A stretch of DNA of 64,000 nucleotides from Akkermansia sp. (GCA_017521405.1 JAFXCP010000005.1:62001-126000); one strand, 5' to 3'; shown: positions 1 to 8,700, counted from the first letter of the stretch. The notes: a model not told the origin generated them from the sequence alone. Numbers and translations: made by a program.

Positions 1-283
1 CCGCCAGTTCCTGAAAGGAATGTATAAGGTCGGGACGATGGTAATGTGCCTGCTCCAGAATGACGCCGGAAATGGCGTAGGCCAGCTTGAACTTTCCGTC
101 GGAAAGCTCAATCAGTTGTTTTACCATTCGGTTGGCCGGCAAATAGCAGCGTTCCGCCACCTCGCTGAGCATCCGCCCATTAAGAGCATCATCCTCGTAG
201 AAGGCGTGTTCCCCAATTTTGAAAAAATCGTAGGGAATCAGCCGATTCGGCTGGTGAGCATGGAAGGTGAAAGAAAGATTCAT
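1..283 (-). CDS. GH57-family alpha-glucan hydrolase, N-terminal 94 codons
   Basis: This is the start of a gene that runs off the left edge. Reading from the ATG at 283, the product begins MNLSFTFHAHQPNRL and continues with YEDDALNGRMLSEVAERCYLPAN, which matches the N-terminus of glycoside hydrolase family 57 (alpha-amylase or 4-alpha-glucanotransferase), whose members open with a beta strand followed by the HxHQPxRL signature. The catalytic glutamate and aspartate lie outside the window. The gene follows the GT4 glycosyltransferase by 24 bases on the same strand. GH57 and GT4 genes are commonly paired in alpha-glucan or glycogen loci, so a role in intracellular glucan metabolism is inferred. 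No signal peptide is visible. The family is well supported; the substrate is not known. Confidence 0.8.
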   Translation of the reverse strand, partial: MNLSFTFHAHQPNRLIPYDFFKIGEHAFYEDDALNGRMLSEVAERCYLPANRMVKQLIELSDGKFKLAYAISGVILEQAHYHRPDLIHSFQELA

Positions 284-307
284 AACATTTTTTTTGTTCT
301 GATTTTT

Positions 308-1606
308 TTACCAGCCCAACACATGGTGGTAGACTTTCAGCATCTTATCCGCTGCGGTATCCCAGTTCGAGTTCTTGATATCCTGTGCACTTTGCTCTGC
401 CACCCGCTTGTAGAGTTCGTCATCCGTGATGAGGTCGACGATGTGCTTTGCCATCATATTCACATCCCAGAAATCGGCTTTTAAGGCACCTTTCATCACC
501 TCTGCCACGCCACTTTGCTTGGAAATGACGGCGGGAATGTTAAACTGTGCAGCTTCAAGTGCAGAAAGCCCGAAAGGCTCGGATACGGACGGCATGCAAT
601 ATACGTCCGTCATGGAGAGTAATTCGTTTACTTTCTGTTTGTTCAGGAATCCGGTAAAGTGGAATTTATCCCCTACGCCGTGGAAGGCTCCTGTTTCAAT
701 CAGCTGGCGGAGTTTTTCTCCTGTGCCGGCCATTACAAAGCGTACGTTATCCGTTTGCTCCAGCACGCGAGCCGCAATTTGAAGGAAGAATTCCGGCCCT
801 TTTTGGGCAGTGAGACGCCCCAAGAAAAGGACTAGCTTTTCCGGGAATTTCTTCTTGCTATGGAATACATGCACCGGGTCGGCTCCATTGTGAACCGGGA
901 AAATCTTGGCGGGATCGATGCCATAGTGCCCGGCAGCTACTGTGCCTGTGTATTTGGACACAGGAATAACAGCATCTGCTTGTTCCATGCCGTATTTTTC
1001 GATGTCGTAAATCCACCCTCTGGCATCAGCCCCGGCGCGGTCGAATTGAGAAGCATGCAGATGCACCACAAGCGGCTTGCCGGTAACTTTTTTCACCTCC
1101 ACGCCGGCCAGGTAAGTCATCCAGTCATGAGCATGTACTACATCAAAATCGTACTTGCGCGCCATGACGGCACAGATTTTGGAGAACTCAATAACCTTGC
1201 GGGCAAGGTCTCCGGCATACAAATCCTCCTTCCCGGTAAATAGCTCCAAATCCGCTTTGTGAATGCGGGAAAAAAGAAGTTTTCCCTCTCGCGTCAGAGT
1301 GATGTTGCCGGGGGTTCCCTCTTCGCATGCATAGGGGTCGAGATTGATAGGCGCTTTGCCCACAACGGTAAAGCTTTCGTAGGTGTATCCCTCCTCGAGA
1401 GTCTCCATTTGCTCGTGGCGTAGAGTGTTAACGCCTGTTAGCTCAAATCCGTCGTAACGTGCCTCCGGCGCCGCCTTGGGAACTATGACGGAGAGATCTA
1501 CCTTGCCGGAGAGGGCTTTGGCAATGCCCATGCAAGCAACCCCCAATCCGCCGTTAATTAACGGCGGAAACTCCCACCCTAATTTCAGAACTTTAATTTT
1601 CCTCAT
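308..1606 (-). CDS. GT4/GT5-like glycosyltransferase, probable alpha-glucan synthase
   Basis: A 432-residue GT-B fold glycosyltransferase. The N-terminus carries GWEFPPLINGGLG, the counterpart of the donor-binding glycine loop of glycogen synthases. VVHAHDWMTYLAG follows near residue 160, and the C-terminal half contains EPFGLSALE at residues 343-351, the E-x7-E type motif of retaining GT4 and GT5 enzymes. The length suits a cytoplasmic single-domain enzyme, and no signal peptide or membrane segment is seen. It lies directly upstream of the GH57 gene on the same strand, so the pair probably makes and remodels an alpha-glucan. The start ATG at 1606 follows a purine-rich stretch. No convincing -35/-10 pair was found in the 158 bases upstream. 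The exact donor sugar cannot be read from the sequence. Confidence 0.85.
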   Translation of the reverse strand: MRKIKVLKLGWEFPPLINGGLGVACMGIAKALSGKVDLSVIVPKAAPEARYDGFELTGVNTLRHEQMETLEEGYTYESFTVVGKAPINLDPYACEEGTPGNITLTREGKLLFSRIHKADLELFTGKEDLYAGDLARKVIEFSKICAVMARKYDFDVVHAHDWMTYLAGVEVKKVTGKPLVVHLHASQFDRAGADARGWIYDIEKYGMEQADAVIPVSKYTGTVAAGHYGIDPAKIFPVHNGADPVHVFHSKKKFPEKLVLFLGRLTAQKGPEFFLQIAARVLEQTDNVRFVMAGTGEKLRQLIETGAFHGVGDKFHFTGFLNKQKVNELLSMTDVYCMPSVSEPFGLSALEAAQFNIPAVISKQSGVAEVMKGALKADFWDVNMMAKHIVDLITDDELYKRVAEQSAQDIKNSNWDTAADKMLKVYHHVLGW

Positions 1607-1764
1607 ACTCTCTCTTATCTATATTCTTAGATGCGTGGCAGGCTTTTTTGTTCATTTACGGAGAAATTAATTTACACCCCCCGCATTTATCAGTGGGTAA
1701 TAAAACGAGACGCATGCTTGAGGCATACTCGGATGGGCGTGTTGCACGCAGGGGGGGTAGAAAA

Positions 1765-1977
1765 TCAGTGTTCCTGATTAGCCTGTCGGATGTCCTCTAA
1801 AGCTGCAATAAAATCATCCAAAATTTCTGCCGGAACCATAATACGGTCTCTGTTGGAACTCACTTTTTCGGTGATGCGAACCACGCGACCGCGCGCATTG
1901 CTCTTGAGATCAATAAAGAAGGTTTTGCGGTCCGTAATGATTTTCTCGGTGCAGATAATATCGTCGTCCACGTTCAT
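1765..1977 (-). CDS. Small PUR-domain nucleic-acid-binding protein
   Basis: This 70-residue protein consists almost entirely of one PUR repeat. The core TDRKTFFIDLKSNARGRVV, then a beta strand, then PAEILDDFIAALEDI, matches the beta-beta-beta-beta-alpha PUR unit of eukaryotic Pur-alpha and of bacterial PUR proteins such as Borrelia BpuR, where the FYLDVKxNxRGRF segment contacts single-stranded nucleic acid. A single repeat would be expected to dimerise to form the binding unit. Similar proteins occur in Bacteroidota, spirochaetes and Verrucomicrobiota. It has its own promoter with a leader of about 30 bases, which is longer than most leaders here. Binding of single-stranded DNA or RNA is inferred from the family; the target is unknown. 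Confidence 0.8.
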   Translation of the reverse strand: MNVDDDIICTEKIITDRKTFFIDLKSNARGRVVRITEKVSSNRDRIMVPAEILDDFIAALEDIRQANQEH

Positions 1978-2015
1978 AATCGTTGTGTTGAGTGTTGAAA
2001 AGAACTATGGAACCC

Positions 2016-2044
2016 AATATAGCACACGGAGGCAAATGCGTCAA
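2016..2044 (-). promoter_or_regulatory. Promoter of the PUR-domain gene
   Basis: On the minus strand there is a -35 TTGACG (2039-2044), a 17-base spacer and a -10 TATATT (2016-2021). The -10 ends 38 bases before the ATG at 1977, giving one of the longer leaders in the window. Confidence 0.65.
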
Positions 2045-2092
2045 TGCACAAATTACCGGCGGTATCGTATTTTTTGCAAGAAGGCGGGAGAA

Positions 2093-2818
2093 TTAGATGA
2101 GTTCCTTCATGCGGGTTACGGTAATGCCGGGCACGATAATGCGAGAGCCGTCCGCGCGTCTGATGATGGGGGAGCCATCTTCCACCACGCCACAGAAAAA
2201 GCCACATATGCGTTCTGTATCCGTAATGGCCACTACCGGGCGGGATTCTCCCCATGCCGCTTCCAATGCCGGGCTTATGGCTTCCAACCCATCTTCGACA
2301 AAGTCATGGAACATGTCTGCCAAGACATCTCCCAAAATAGTGCGGAATTTCTTCACCGAGGGGCAGGACGGCACTAAATCCGCCATGCGCGTAAGGGGGT
2401 CCTGTGTGCGGGTTTCCAGTTCGCGGACATCGTTAAACATGTTGATGCCGATGCCAATAGAGGCCATGGAGGAGGATGGGCGTTCGACAAGGATGCCTGC
2501 CAGCTTGGATTTACCCACAAGTACATCATTCGGCCAGCGGAGGCGCAGTCCGGGGATACGGTAGGGCTTCAGTGCTTCAATGAGTGCGGCGCCCGTAACC
2601 AGTGGCAGCAAACCCCAGTGGCGGGGGGATTTGGCATCCAGAGGGACGTTATACGTCACCCACAGCCCTCCGGGGGTGCCATACCAAGTGCGATTGAAAC
2701 GCCCGCGACCTTTTGTTTGCGATAAAGCATTTACCACAGACCAGGCCGGCAGTTTGCGTGCTTCGTTGAATGTGGATTCACATTCGCTCAGTTCCTTGAC
2801 TTTCCATTGAGAGCTCAC
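2093..2818 (-). CDS. birA: Biotin--[acetyl-CoA-carboxylase] ligase, without DNA-binding domain
   Basis: A 241-residue biotin protein ligase that activates biotin with ATP and attaches it to the carrier lysine of carboxylases. Visible motifs are the biotin/ATP loop TKGRGRFNRTW (usually GRGRxGRxW), GGLWVTYNV, the RWPNDV signature, KLAGILVE and GIGINM, in the expected order, followed by a short C-terminal domain. There is no N-terminal winged helix, so this is the monofunctional type and not the E. coli-type repressor-ligase. The start is a GTG at 2818; a TAGAAT box ends 7 bases upstream, which supports that start. It is divergent from rimO. Function is secure from the motifs. Confidence 0.9.
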   Translation of the reverse strand: MSSQWKVKELSECESTFNEARKLPAWSVVNALSQTKGRGRFNRTWYGTPGGLWVTYNVPLDAKSPRHWGLLPLVTGAALIEALKPYRIPGLRLRWPNDVLVGKSKLAGILVERPSSSMASIGIGINMFNDVRELETRTQDPLTRMADLVPSCPSVKKFRTILGDVLADMFHDFVEDGLEAISPALEAAWGESRPVVAITDTERICGFFCGVVEDGSPIIRRADGSRIIVPGITVTRMKELI

Positions 2819-2825
2819 GGTGGAG

Positions 2826-2854
2826 ATTCTACATCAGAAGCCGCTGCACGTCTA
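2826..2854 (-). promoter_or_regulatory. Promoter of birA
   Basis: The -10 TAGAAT (2826-2831, minus strand) lies 7 bases before the GTG start. A weak -35 TAGACG (2849-2854) sits 17 bases upstream. A perfect TTGACA (2874-2879) lies further upstream, but the only box near it (TAGGAT, 14-base spacer) is poorly spaced. Confidence 0.5.
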
Positions 2855-2951
2855 TCCTAAAAAAAGGAAAATGTGTCAAATATGGGGAAAATGACACGTG
2901 AATTATCTTCTGCAAGTGGTAAAATGCCTTTTATTGCTACCAAATTAGGCT

Positions 2952-2979
2952 TTGAATCTGTTTCTATGTGTGCTAGGAT
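2952..2979 (+). promoter_or_regulatory. Promoter of rimO
   Basis: A -35 TTGAAT (2952-2957), a 16-base spacer and a -10 TAGGAT (2974-2979). The -10 ends 6 bases before the ATG at 2986, so transcription should start at or next to the start codon. Confidence 0.65.
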
Positions 2980-2985
2980 ACCCGC

Positions 2986-4362
2986 ATGGATGCCACGTTT
3001 GCCCTTATTTCTCTCGGTTGTGCCAAAAATCAGGTAGATTCGGAAATTATGGTAGGCACTATGTTGGATGCCGGATTCCGGCAGACGCTTTCGGAACAAG
3101 CAGATATACTTATTATCAATACTTGTGCTTTTATTGATCCTGCTAAACAGGAGGCAATCGATACTATTTTTGCTGCTGTGCGTGCCCGGGAGTCCGGGGA
3201 TGCCCCGGCGCGGCAGAAAATTATCGTAGCGGGGTGCCTTTCTCAGCGTTACGCAGGGGAACTTGTTTCTCTCATGCCGGAAGTGGATGCCTTTTTAGGG
3301 GTGGATTTGATTACCCGAGTGGCAGAAGTGGCGGCTGCATGCTTGAATGGGGAGGCAGAGAAAGTGTACAGTACGAAGGTTTCCACCTATTTGCCGGATT
3401 ATGGTGTGGCCAGATACCGCATTTCTCCTTCCCATTATGCCTATGTGAAGATTGCAGAGGGATGCAATCACGCCTGTGCATACTGCGTGATTCCCCGAAT
3501 TCGCGGTGGACACCGCAGCCGCCCGCAGGCGAACATCGTGCGAGAGGTTCGTTCTTGGGTGGAGCAAGGGGTGAAAGAGATTAACCTGATTGCTCAGGAT
3601 ACCACTTATTATGGGATGGATAAGTGGAAAAAACGTGCCGGGAAAACGGATGGCGTGGATTCCAGCCGGGGGGAGTCGTTAGCCAGTCTGTTGCACGCGC
3701 TGAATGCGATTCCCGGGGATTTCTGGATTCGTGTGCTGTACACGCATCCCGCCCATTGGAGCCGGGAGCTTATTGATGCTTTTGCTGCTTGCGAAAAAGT
3801 GGTGAAGTATGTGGATATCCCATTGCAGCATATTGCAGATGAGATTTTGGAGGCCATGCGACGAAAGACAGATGGTGACTATATTCGCCGCCTCATTCGC
3901 GAACTTAGGGAGGCTGTGCCGGGTATTGGGTTGAGGACTACCTTCATTTCCGGACTCCCAGGAGAAACGGAGGAGCACCATGCAGAACTGCGGGATTTTA
4001 TTCGCGAGTTCCGCTTCGAGCGCGCGGGTGTGTTCCCTTACTCTCGGGAGGAGGGGTCTCTTGCTGCAAAAATGAAAAACCAGGTACACCATGCCACTCG
4101 CAAGCGGCGCAGTAATGAACTTTCCATGATTTTGGCGGGTATTGCGGATGAAATCGGGCAGGGTTGCATTGGACAACGCATGCGTGTGTTGGTTGATGCC
4201 CCGGGAATTGCACGTGGTCCGTGGGATGCCCCGGATGTGGACGGTACGATTCACGTAAATCCTTCCCTGCCCGTGGGCGAGTTTGCGGAGGTGGAGATTG
4301 TGGATGCAATCGCTTACGAACTTTTTGCGGAGGGCGCGGAGGATGCCTTGGCTGTAGAATAA
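2986..4362 (+). CDS. rimO: Ribosomal protein S12 (Asp) methylthiotransferase RimO
   Basis: A 458-residue radical-SAM methylthiotransferase that adds a beta-methylthio group to an aspartate of ribosomal protein S12. The N-terminal MTTase domain starts ALISLGCAKNQVDSE and supplies three cluster cysteines (Cys12, Cys47, Cys84). The radical-SAM cluster motif EGCNHACAYCVIPRIRGGHRSR places Cys160, Cys164 and Cys167 in the CxxxCxxC pattern. A C-terminal TRAM-like segment follows (RVLVDAPG, then PDVDGTIHV). The NQVDSE and RIRGGHRSR features favour RimO over the tRNA enzyme MiaB. It has its own promoter and is divergent from birA. Length and motifs are typical. Confidence 0.95.
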   Translation: MDATFALISLGCAKNQVDSEIMVGTMLDAGFRQTLSEQADILIINTCAFIDPAKQEAIDTIFAAVRARESGDAPARQKIIVAGCLSQRYAGELVSLMPEVDAFLGVDLITRVAEVAAACLNGEAEKVYSTKVSTYLPDYGVARYRISPSHYAYVKIAEGCNHACAYCVIPRIRGGHRSRPQANIVREVRSWVEQGVKEINLIAQDTTYYGMDKWKKRAGKTDGVDSSRGESLASLLHALNAIPGDFWIRVLYTHPAHWSRELIDAFAACEKVVKYVDIPLQHIADEILEAMRRKTDGDYIRRLIRELREAVPGIGLRTTFISGLPGETEEHHAELRDFIREFRFERAGVFPYSREEGSLAAKMKNQVHHATRKRRSNELSMILAGIADEIGQGCIGQRMRVLVDAPGIARGPWDAPDVDGTIHVNPSLPVGEFAEVEIVDAIAYELFAEGAEDALAVE

Positions 4363-4383
4363 AACTCTATCAGAATTTTATAC

Positions 4384-4413
4384 TTGTCAGTGCGGGGGTA
4401 TTTGTTGTACAAT
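4384..4413 (+). promoter_or_regulatory. Promoter of the long ROK-type gene
   Basis: A -35 TTGTCA (4384-4389), an 18-base spacer and a -10 TACAAT (4408-4413). The -10 overlaps the first possible ATG (4412), so that ATG would not be transcribed. The next in-frame ATG at 4427 lies 13 bases after the box and is the likely start. Confidence 0.6.
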
Positions 4414-4426
4414 GACTCCGTACGTT

Positions 4427-5824
4427 ATGGATATTCAACCGAAATTCACCCCCGTGCTGGATCCGGGCTTTGTTGCTCCGGTGCTTTGGAATAAAGCGTT
4501 CGAAGAGAAGGCCGCTGCTACTCCCGGCTCCCATACTGTGGACTTGGCTCTTACTCGATTGGATGGTACTTGCTTCCGCTGGAGCGGCAAGGTCCTTCCT
4601 CATGAAGGTGAGAACGTTGCTCTGAATAATCAATATATTGAGCGAATCGTTAAGTTCTTGCTCTGGATGAAGGGTGGCTGCACCATCATGGTGGCAGGCG
4701 ATGACCAGATTGCTGATATGCTGGCTGCCACGTACTGCGCCGGTGGTGCTCGTGAGTTTGACTGGGATTTCATTGGTAAGAAGATTTACGACCAACCCAT
4801 TTCCGTGGTGAAGGTGGCCTCTGCGGAGGAGCTTCCCGCAGAAAACTCCACCTCTGTATCTCTTGGGCGTAATCTGGATGGTTATCGCATCGGGTTCGAC
4901 CTTGGCGGCTCTGACCGCAAGTGTGCTGCTGTGGTGAATGGCGAGGTGGTGTATTCCGAAGAAGTGGTTTGGGATCCCTACCACCAGAAAGACCCCAACT
5001 ACCAGCTGGAAGGTGTGGATGATTCCCTTCTTCGTGCTGCTAAGCACCTGCCGCAGGTGGATGCCATCGGTGGTTCCGCTGCCGGTGTGTATGTGAATAG
5101 TGAGCCTCGTGTAGGCTCCCTCTTCCGTGGTATCTCCCCGGAGGATTTCGAGAATGTCATCCGCCGCATGTTCTATACGCTTAAAGATCGCTGGAGCGAG
5201 CGCATGGGTAAGGAGGTTCCTTTCGAAGTAGTGAATGATGGCGAGGTAACGGCTCTTGCCGGCGCTATGGGAATGAACGATGATGCTGTTCTTGGTATTG
5301 CAATGGGTACCTCCTTGGCCGCCGGTTATGTGGATCCGGAAGGTCATATCATGCCCTGGCTGAATGAGCTTGCCTTCGTGCCGGTGGACTACCAGCAGGA
5401 TGGTGGCGTGGATGAGTGGTCTCGCGATAAAGGTGTGGGTGCCATGTACTTCTCTCAACAGGCTGTGGCTCGTCTTGCTCCTCGTGCCGGCTACGATTTC
5501 GGTGCCATGCCCTATCCGGAGCAGCTTAAGAAGGTGCAGGCCGCTATGCTCGAAGGTGATGAGCGCGCACGTCGTATTTACGAGACGATAGGCGTGGAAT
5601 TCGGCTACACGATTGCTTATTTCGCGACTTTCTATCAGGTTCGCAATCTTCTTTTCCTGGGGCGTGTGGCCACGGGTGAAGGTGGTCAGATTATCATCGA
5701 TAAGGCCAACGAGGTTCTCGAGGCTGAGTTCCCGGAACTCTCCATCACGCTTTGCGTCCCGGATGAAAAGACCAAGCGTCATGGGCAGGCTGTAGCCGCG
5801 GCATCTCTGCCGAAGCTGGGCTAA
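4427..5824 (+). CDS. Long ROK/hexokinase-like protein
   Basis: A 465-residue protein with an actin-like ATPase core of the ROK type. GYRIGFDLGGSDRKCAAVV (about residues 153-171) is the phosphate-1 loop, IGGSAAGVYV follows, and LGIAMGTSLAAGYV is the phosphate-2 region. It is preceded by about 150 residues that are not part of a normal ROK protein (usually about 300-320 residues) and that I do not recognise. The absence of a winged helix argues against a ROK repressor. It may be a sugar kinase with an added domain; the substrate is unknown. The start at 4427 is chosen from the promoter. A strong terminator follows, so it is probably monocistronic. Confidence 0.65.
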   Translation: MDIQPKFTPVLDPGFVAPVLWNKAFEEKAAATPGSHTVDLALTRLDGTCFRWSGKVLPHEGENVALNNQYIERIVKFLLWMKGGCTIMVAGDDQIADMLAATYCAGGAREFDWDFIGKKIYDQPISVVKVASAEELPAENSTSVSLGRNLDGYRIGFDLGGSDRKCAAVVNGEVVYSEEVVWDPYHQKDPNYQLEGVDDSLLRAAKHLPQVDAIGGSAAGVYVNSEPRVGSLFRGISPEDFENVIRRMFYTLKDRWSERMGKEVPFEVVNDGEVTALAGAMGMNDDAVLGIAMGTSLAAGYVDPEGHIMPWLNELAFVPVDYQQDGGVDEWSRDKGVGAMYFSQQAVARLAPRAGYDFGAMPYPEQLKKVQAAMLEGDERARRIYETIGVEFGYTIAYFATFYQVRNLLFLGRVATGEGGQIIIDKANEVLEAEFPELSITLCVPDEKTKRHGQAVAAASLPKLG

Positions 5825-5847
5825 ATTGACCCTGTTACTTTATTTAC

Positions 5848-5884
5848 AGCCGGGGGAGAGTATCGCTTTCCCTCGGCTTTTTTC
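5848..5884 (+). terminator. Rho-independent terminator after the long ROK-type gene
   Basis: GCCGGGGGAGA pairs with TTTCCCTCGGC around a short loop and runs straight into a tract of six T residues. It begins about 24 bases after the stop codon. Confidence 0.85.
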
Positions 5885-5931
5885 TGAATCAGAACATTCT
5901 TTTATCGGCAATTATCATTAGCCCTCTCCCT

Positions 5932-7926
5932 ATGTCTCCTTTTACCTCCGAAGTTTGGACGTGCCCCCGCTGTGGTACCGGGCAGGACATTAGCCATCTT
6001 GGATTTTTTGCTAAAATGGCCTGTATTGGTTGCGGGGCGGCTTTCCATGTACATTGCAAGCTGGATACCTTCCAGCTGAGTGGCGTTGTGGGGGTAGGGG
6101 GGATGAGTATTGTTCTGCGGGGGCATGACCCGGTGCTGGAGCGAGATGTGGCCATCAAACTGCTGAACGAGAAATACCGAGGGGATGCAGAACGTATTGC
6201 ACAGTTTGAGAATGAGTGTTCTCTCATGGCTAAAGTACGCCATGAGAATGTGGTTTCTCTCTATTCCGCCGGGCGGGCAGGGGACCAGTTTTACATTGCA
6301 ATGGAGTTGGTAGAAGGTCGCAATTTGGAACTTTTGGCTGCGGAACGCAATACCCTCCCCCCGCTGGAAGCTCTGGATATTGCCTACCAAATAGCAAAAG
6401 GTTTGCAGGCTGTGTATGCCGCCGGGTTGCTTCATCGTGATGTGAAACCGGGTAATGTCTTGATTACCCCGGAGGGCCAAGCCAAGGTTTTGGATTTTGG
6501 CCTTTCTTTGGAGCATGATGATGATAGTGCCGAGGATGAAATTATTTGGGCTACACCTTTTTACGCCGCTCCGGAAACATTGAAGCGTGTGCCGGAGGAT
6601 GTACGCTCCGATATTTACGCCTTGGGGATGACTCTCCGAAATCTCCTGACCGGGGAAAACACCCTTCCGGGTAACCCCCAAACCGTGCAGGCGATGCTTC
6701 AGGCAAAAAGCATGATGCCGTATATCGGCGAGCAGTACGATGAGATTCCGGCTTCGCTGTGCGAATTGGTGGAATACATGACTGCCTATAAACCGGAGGA
6801 ACGCCCCGAGGATTATGATGAGGTTTTGGCGGAGATGGAGGCCGTGCGTCGTGGCATGGTGGGAGCCCCGCCCAGAGAACCCTATGTGCGGAAGAAAACA
6901 TCTCGTTATGTTGCCATAGGTGCTTGTGCCAGTGTTTTTCTGGGGATTGCCGGAGCTATTGCCATCTCTCTTCAACGGGATGCCGGTGTGTATGTGCAGC
7001 CCCTTTCTGTTTCTGCGCTTCAGTGGGAAGATTTGGAATTACTCCATAATGTGGAGCGCGATATGCAAACGGGAAATGGTGCAAAGGCGGCAGATGATTT
7101 GAAATACCTTGGCACTCGTGCCAAGGAACCGGCTTTACGCCTTGCAGCTGTCCTTTATAGCGGCATGCAGGATGTTTTAGCGAATAACGGCATGCAAACA
7201 TGCTTGCGAAGGCTGGGTCCTGTGGTGAGGACCAATAGCTATGTTGCCCCGGCAGCGGAAGCCTTTTTTTCCAACGTGAAGGAATTGTCCGCTGCGCTTG
7301 TCGGAGATGTTGGAATTATTACGGAACGTTCTGCAAGTGTGGCCTCTCCTTTGCTGAGAGCCTCTCTATTGGTACTCGCCGGAGAACGGAACTTGCAGCT
7401 CGGCAAAATGGCAGAGGCAGATAAGTGCTTTGAGCAGGCACATTACAGCCTTTATTCTTGCAGTGCCATTGCTCTGGCTCATCAGGTGGAGGCTTATCGT
7501 AAAAATGCCCCATCCCGAGTGGAATTACTCATCCGCGAGCAGGTTACGGATGCTCGTTCAAAAGCAAATCTTGGCAAGCTGCGTAGTTCTATGGAAGCCC
7601 TTGCTAATTTCTCCGGCACGGAAGCAATCAAGGCAGAACACGCTGTATGCCAAGAGGTGTGTGATGTGCTGAGCGTCATGTTTGAGTTGCTCAAGAAGAA
7701 ATGCGGCAATCAATTTTCCCCCTCCTCTGCACCGGAGACAATACGAGAGCAGGTAGCGGGGCTCCGGCTATCCGATACCTTGGCTCAGGAGGTGTACGCC
7801 ACTTTGCTGATGATGAAGGGAGCTTACGACGAAGCCTTTAAGGCAAATCCATATGCCAACCAGCCGGATGCGCCGGATTCCTTTGCCGTACTCATGCGCG
7901 ATTGGAAAAAGCGCTTGGGTAAATAG
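5932..7926 (+). CDS. Membrane Ser/Thr protein kinase with N-terminal zinc ribbon
   Basis: A 664-residue Hanks-type kinase. Residues 11-34 hold two CxxC pairs (C11/C14 and C31/C34), probably a zinc ribbon. The kinase domain spans about residues 45-300, with glycine loop GVVGVGGMS (51-58), catalytic Lys76 in VAIKLL, HRDVKPGN (168-175), DFG (188-190) and ATPFYAAPE in the activation segment, so it should be active. One membrane helix follows (about 326-347), then about 310 residues outside the cytoplasm that look alpha-helical and TPR-like, probably the sensor or scaffold part. The PASTA repeats of PknB are absent. The gene is preceded by a terminator, but no clear promoter was found in the 50 bases before its ATG. 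Its signal and targets are unknown. Confidence 0.88.
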   Translation: MSPFTSEVWTCPRCGTGQDISHLGFFAKMACIGCGAAFHVHCKLDTFQLSGVVGVGGMSIVLRGHDPVLERDVAIKLLNEKYRGDAERIAQFENECSLMAKVRHENVVSLYSAGRAGDQFYIAMELVEGRNLELLAAERNTLPPLEALDIAYQIAKGLQAVYAAGLLHRDVKPGNVLITPEGQAKVLDFGLSLEHDDDSAEDEIIWATPFYAAPETLKRVPEDVRSDIYALGMTLRNLLTGENTLPGNPQTVQAMLQAKSMMPYIGEQYDEIPASLCELVEYMTAYKPEERPEDYDEVLAEMEAVRRGMVGAPPREPYVRKKTSRYVAIGACASVFLGIAGAIAISLQRDAGVYVQPLSVSALQWEDLELLHNVERDMQTGNGAKAADDLKYLGTRAKEPALRLAAVLYSGMQDVLANNGMQTCLRRLGPVVRTNSYVAPAAEAFFSNVKELSAALVGDVGIITERSASVASPLLRASLLVLAGERNLQLGKMAEADKCFEQAHYSLYSCSAIALAHQVEAYRKNAPSRVELLIREQVTDARSKANLGKLRSSMEALANFSGTEAIKAEHAVCQEVCDVLSVMFELLKKKCGNQFSPSSAPETIREQVAGLRLSDTLAQEVYATLLMMKGAYDEAFKANPYANQPDAPDSFAVLMRDWKKRLGK

Positions 7927-7938
7927 CTCCGGCTGCTG

Positions 7939-8700
7939 TTAGGGAAGCAGCAATCCGCATTTCCATTGGTTTACTGCTCGGGAAATCTCGCCGGAGATGT
8001 TTGCGCCCGGCGTTACGAATCCCGGCACAAACCAAGGAAACCCTCCTACTAAATCGTGGAACACGCAAACTTCCCCATGGCAGGTGCCGTGGCCGGAACC
8101 TATGCCAATAGTGGGAATAGAGCTGATTTTTGTAAGAGCGGCGGCCACGCTGTGTCGGGTGCATTCAATGACTACGGAGAAAGCTCCGGCGCGAATGACT
8201 GCTTCCAAATCCTTCCTGAGAGCTTCTGCTTCCACATCGCTTTTTCCCTTCATGTGGTAACCGCCTTCTTCTTTAACTTTTTGTGGCAGTAAACCTATGT
8301 GCGCTTGCAAGGGAATACCTGCTGCGGTAATTGCCCGTATAGCAGCCTCCTGAGCTGTGCCTCCCTCTAATTTAACGGCATCTGCTCCCGTCTGCATGAG
8401 TAGACGAGCGTTTTCGAGAGCCAGCTCCGGTGTATCGAAACTGTGAATGGGCATATCCACCACCACAAGCGCATTCTTTGCTCCGCGTACGACGCCTTCG
8501 GCATGGTGCAACATATGCTGCATGGTGACATGGGTTGTATCCGGGTATCCAAGCACCATCATACCAAGGGAATCCCCCACCAGAATTATATCCACTCCGG
8601 CTTCGTCCAACATGCGAGCCGTGGGATAATCATAAGCCGTTAATTGGGAAATGGGGGATTTGCCCATTTTTCGAAGGATATTCTCGAATTTCTCGTTCAT
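7939..8700 (-). CDS. panB: 3-methyl-2-oxobutanoate hydroxymethyltransferase
   Basis: PanB transfers a hydroxymethyl group from methylene-tetrahydrofolate to ketoisovalerate, the first step of pantothenate synthesis. The 253-residue product shows LTAYDYPTARMLDEAG, the metal-binding ILVGDSLGMMVLG, VKLEGG, HIGLLPQ, the catalytic glutamate in VVIECTR and IGIGSG, all in order. The frame stays open upstream to 8751, but that would overlap folK by 29 bases. The ATG at 8700, giving MNEKFENILRKMG, fits the family and lies 22 bases after the folK stop. It is the last gene of dapA-dapB-folK-panB. Folate synthesis (FolK) and a folate-using enzyme therefore sit together. Confidence 0.93.
   Translation of the reverse strand: MNEKFENILRKMGKSPISQLTAYDYPTARMLDEAGVDIILVGDSLGMMVLGYPDTTHVTMQHMLHHAEGVVRGAKNALVVVDMPIHSFDTPELALENARLLMQTGADAVKLEGGTAQEAAIRAITAAGIPLQAHIGLLPQKVKEEGGYHMKGKSDVEAEALRKDLEAVIRAGAFSVVIECTRHSVAAALTKISSIPTIGIGSGHGTCHGEVCVFHDLVGGFPWFVPGFVTPGANISGEISRAVNQWKCGLLLP

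Noticed and set aside
1607..1764. A terminator or promoter in the gap between the PUR gene and the glycosyltransferase gene
   Set aside because: A weak ATGCCTCAAGCAT hairpin is present, but it lacks a proper stem and T tract, and no promoter pair could be read.
4370..5782. A 470-codon open frame on the minus strand opposite the long ROK-type gene
   Set aside because: It mirrors a clearly coding plus-strand gene with family motifs, has no recognisable motif of its own, and covers the upstream promoter. Such frames arise from the codon use of the true gene.
5902..6975. A 357-codon minus-strand frame opposite the kinase gene
   Set aside because: It overlaps a kinase with all catalytic motifs, has no motifs of its own and no promoter.
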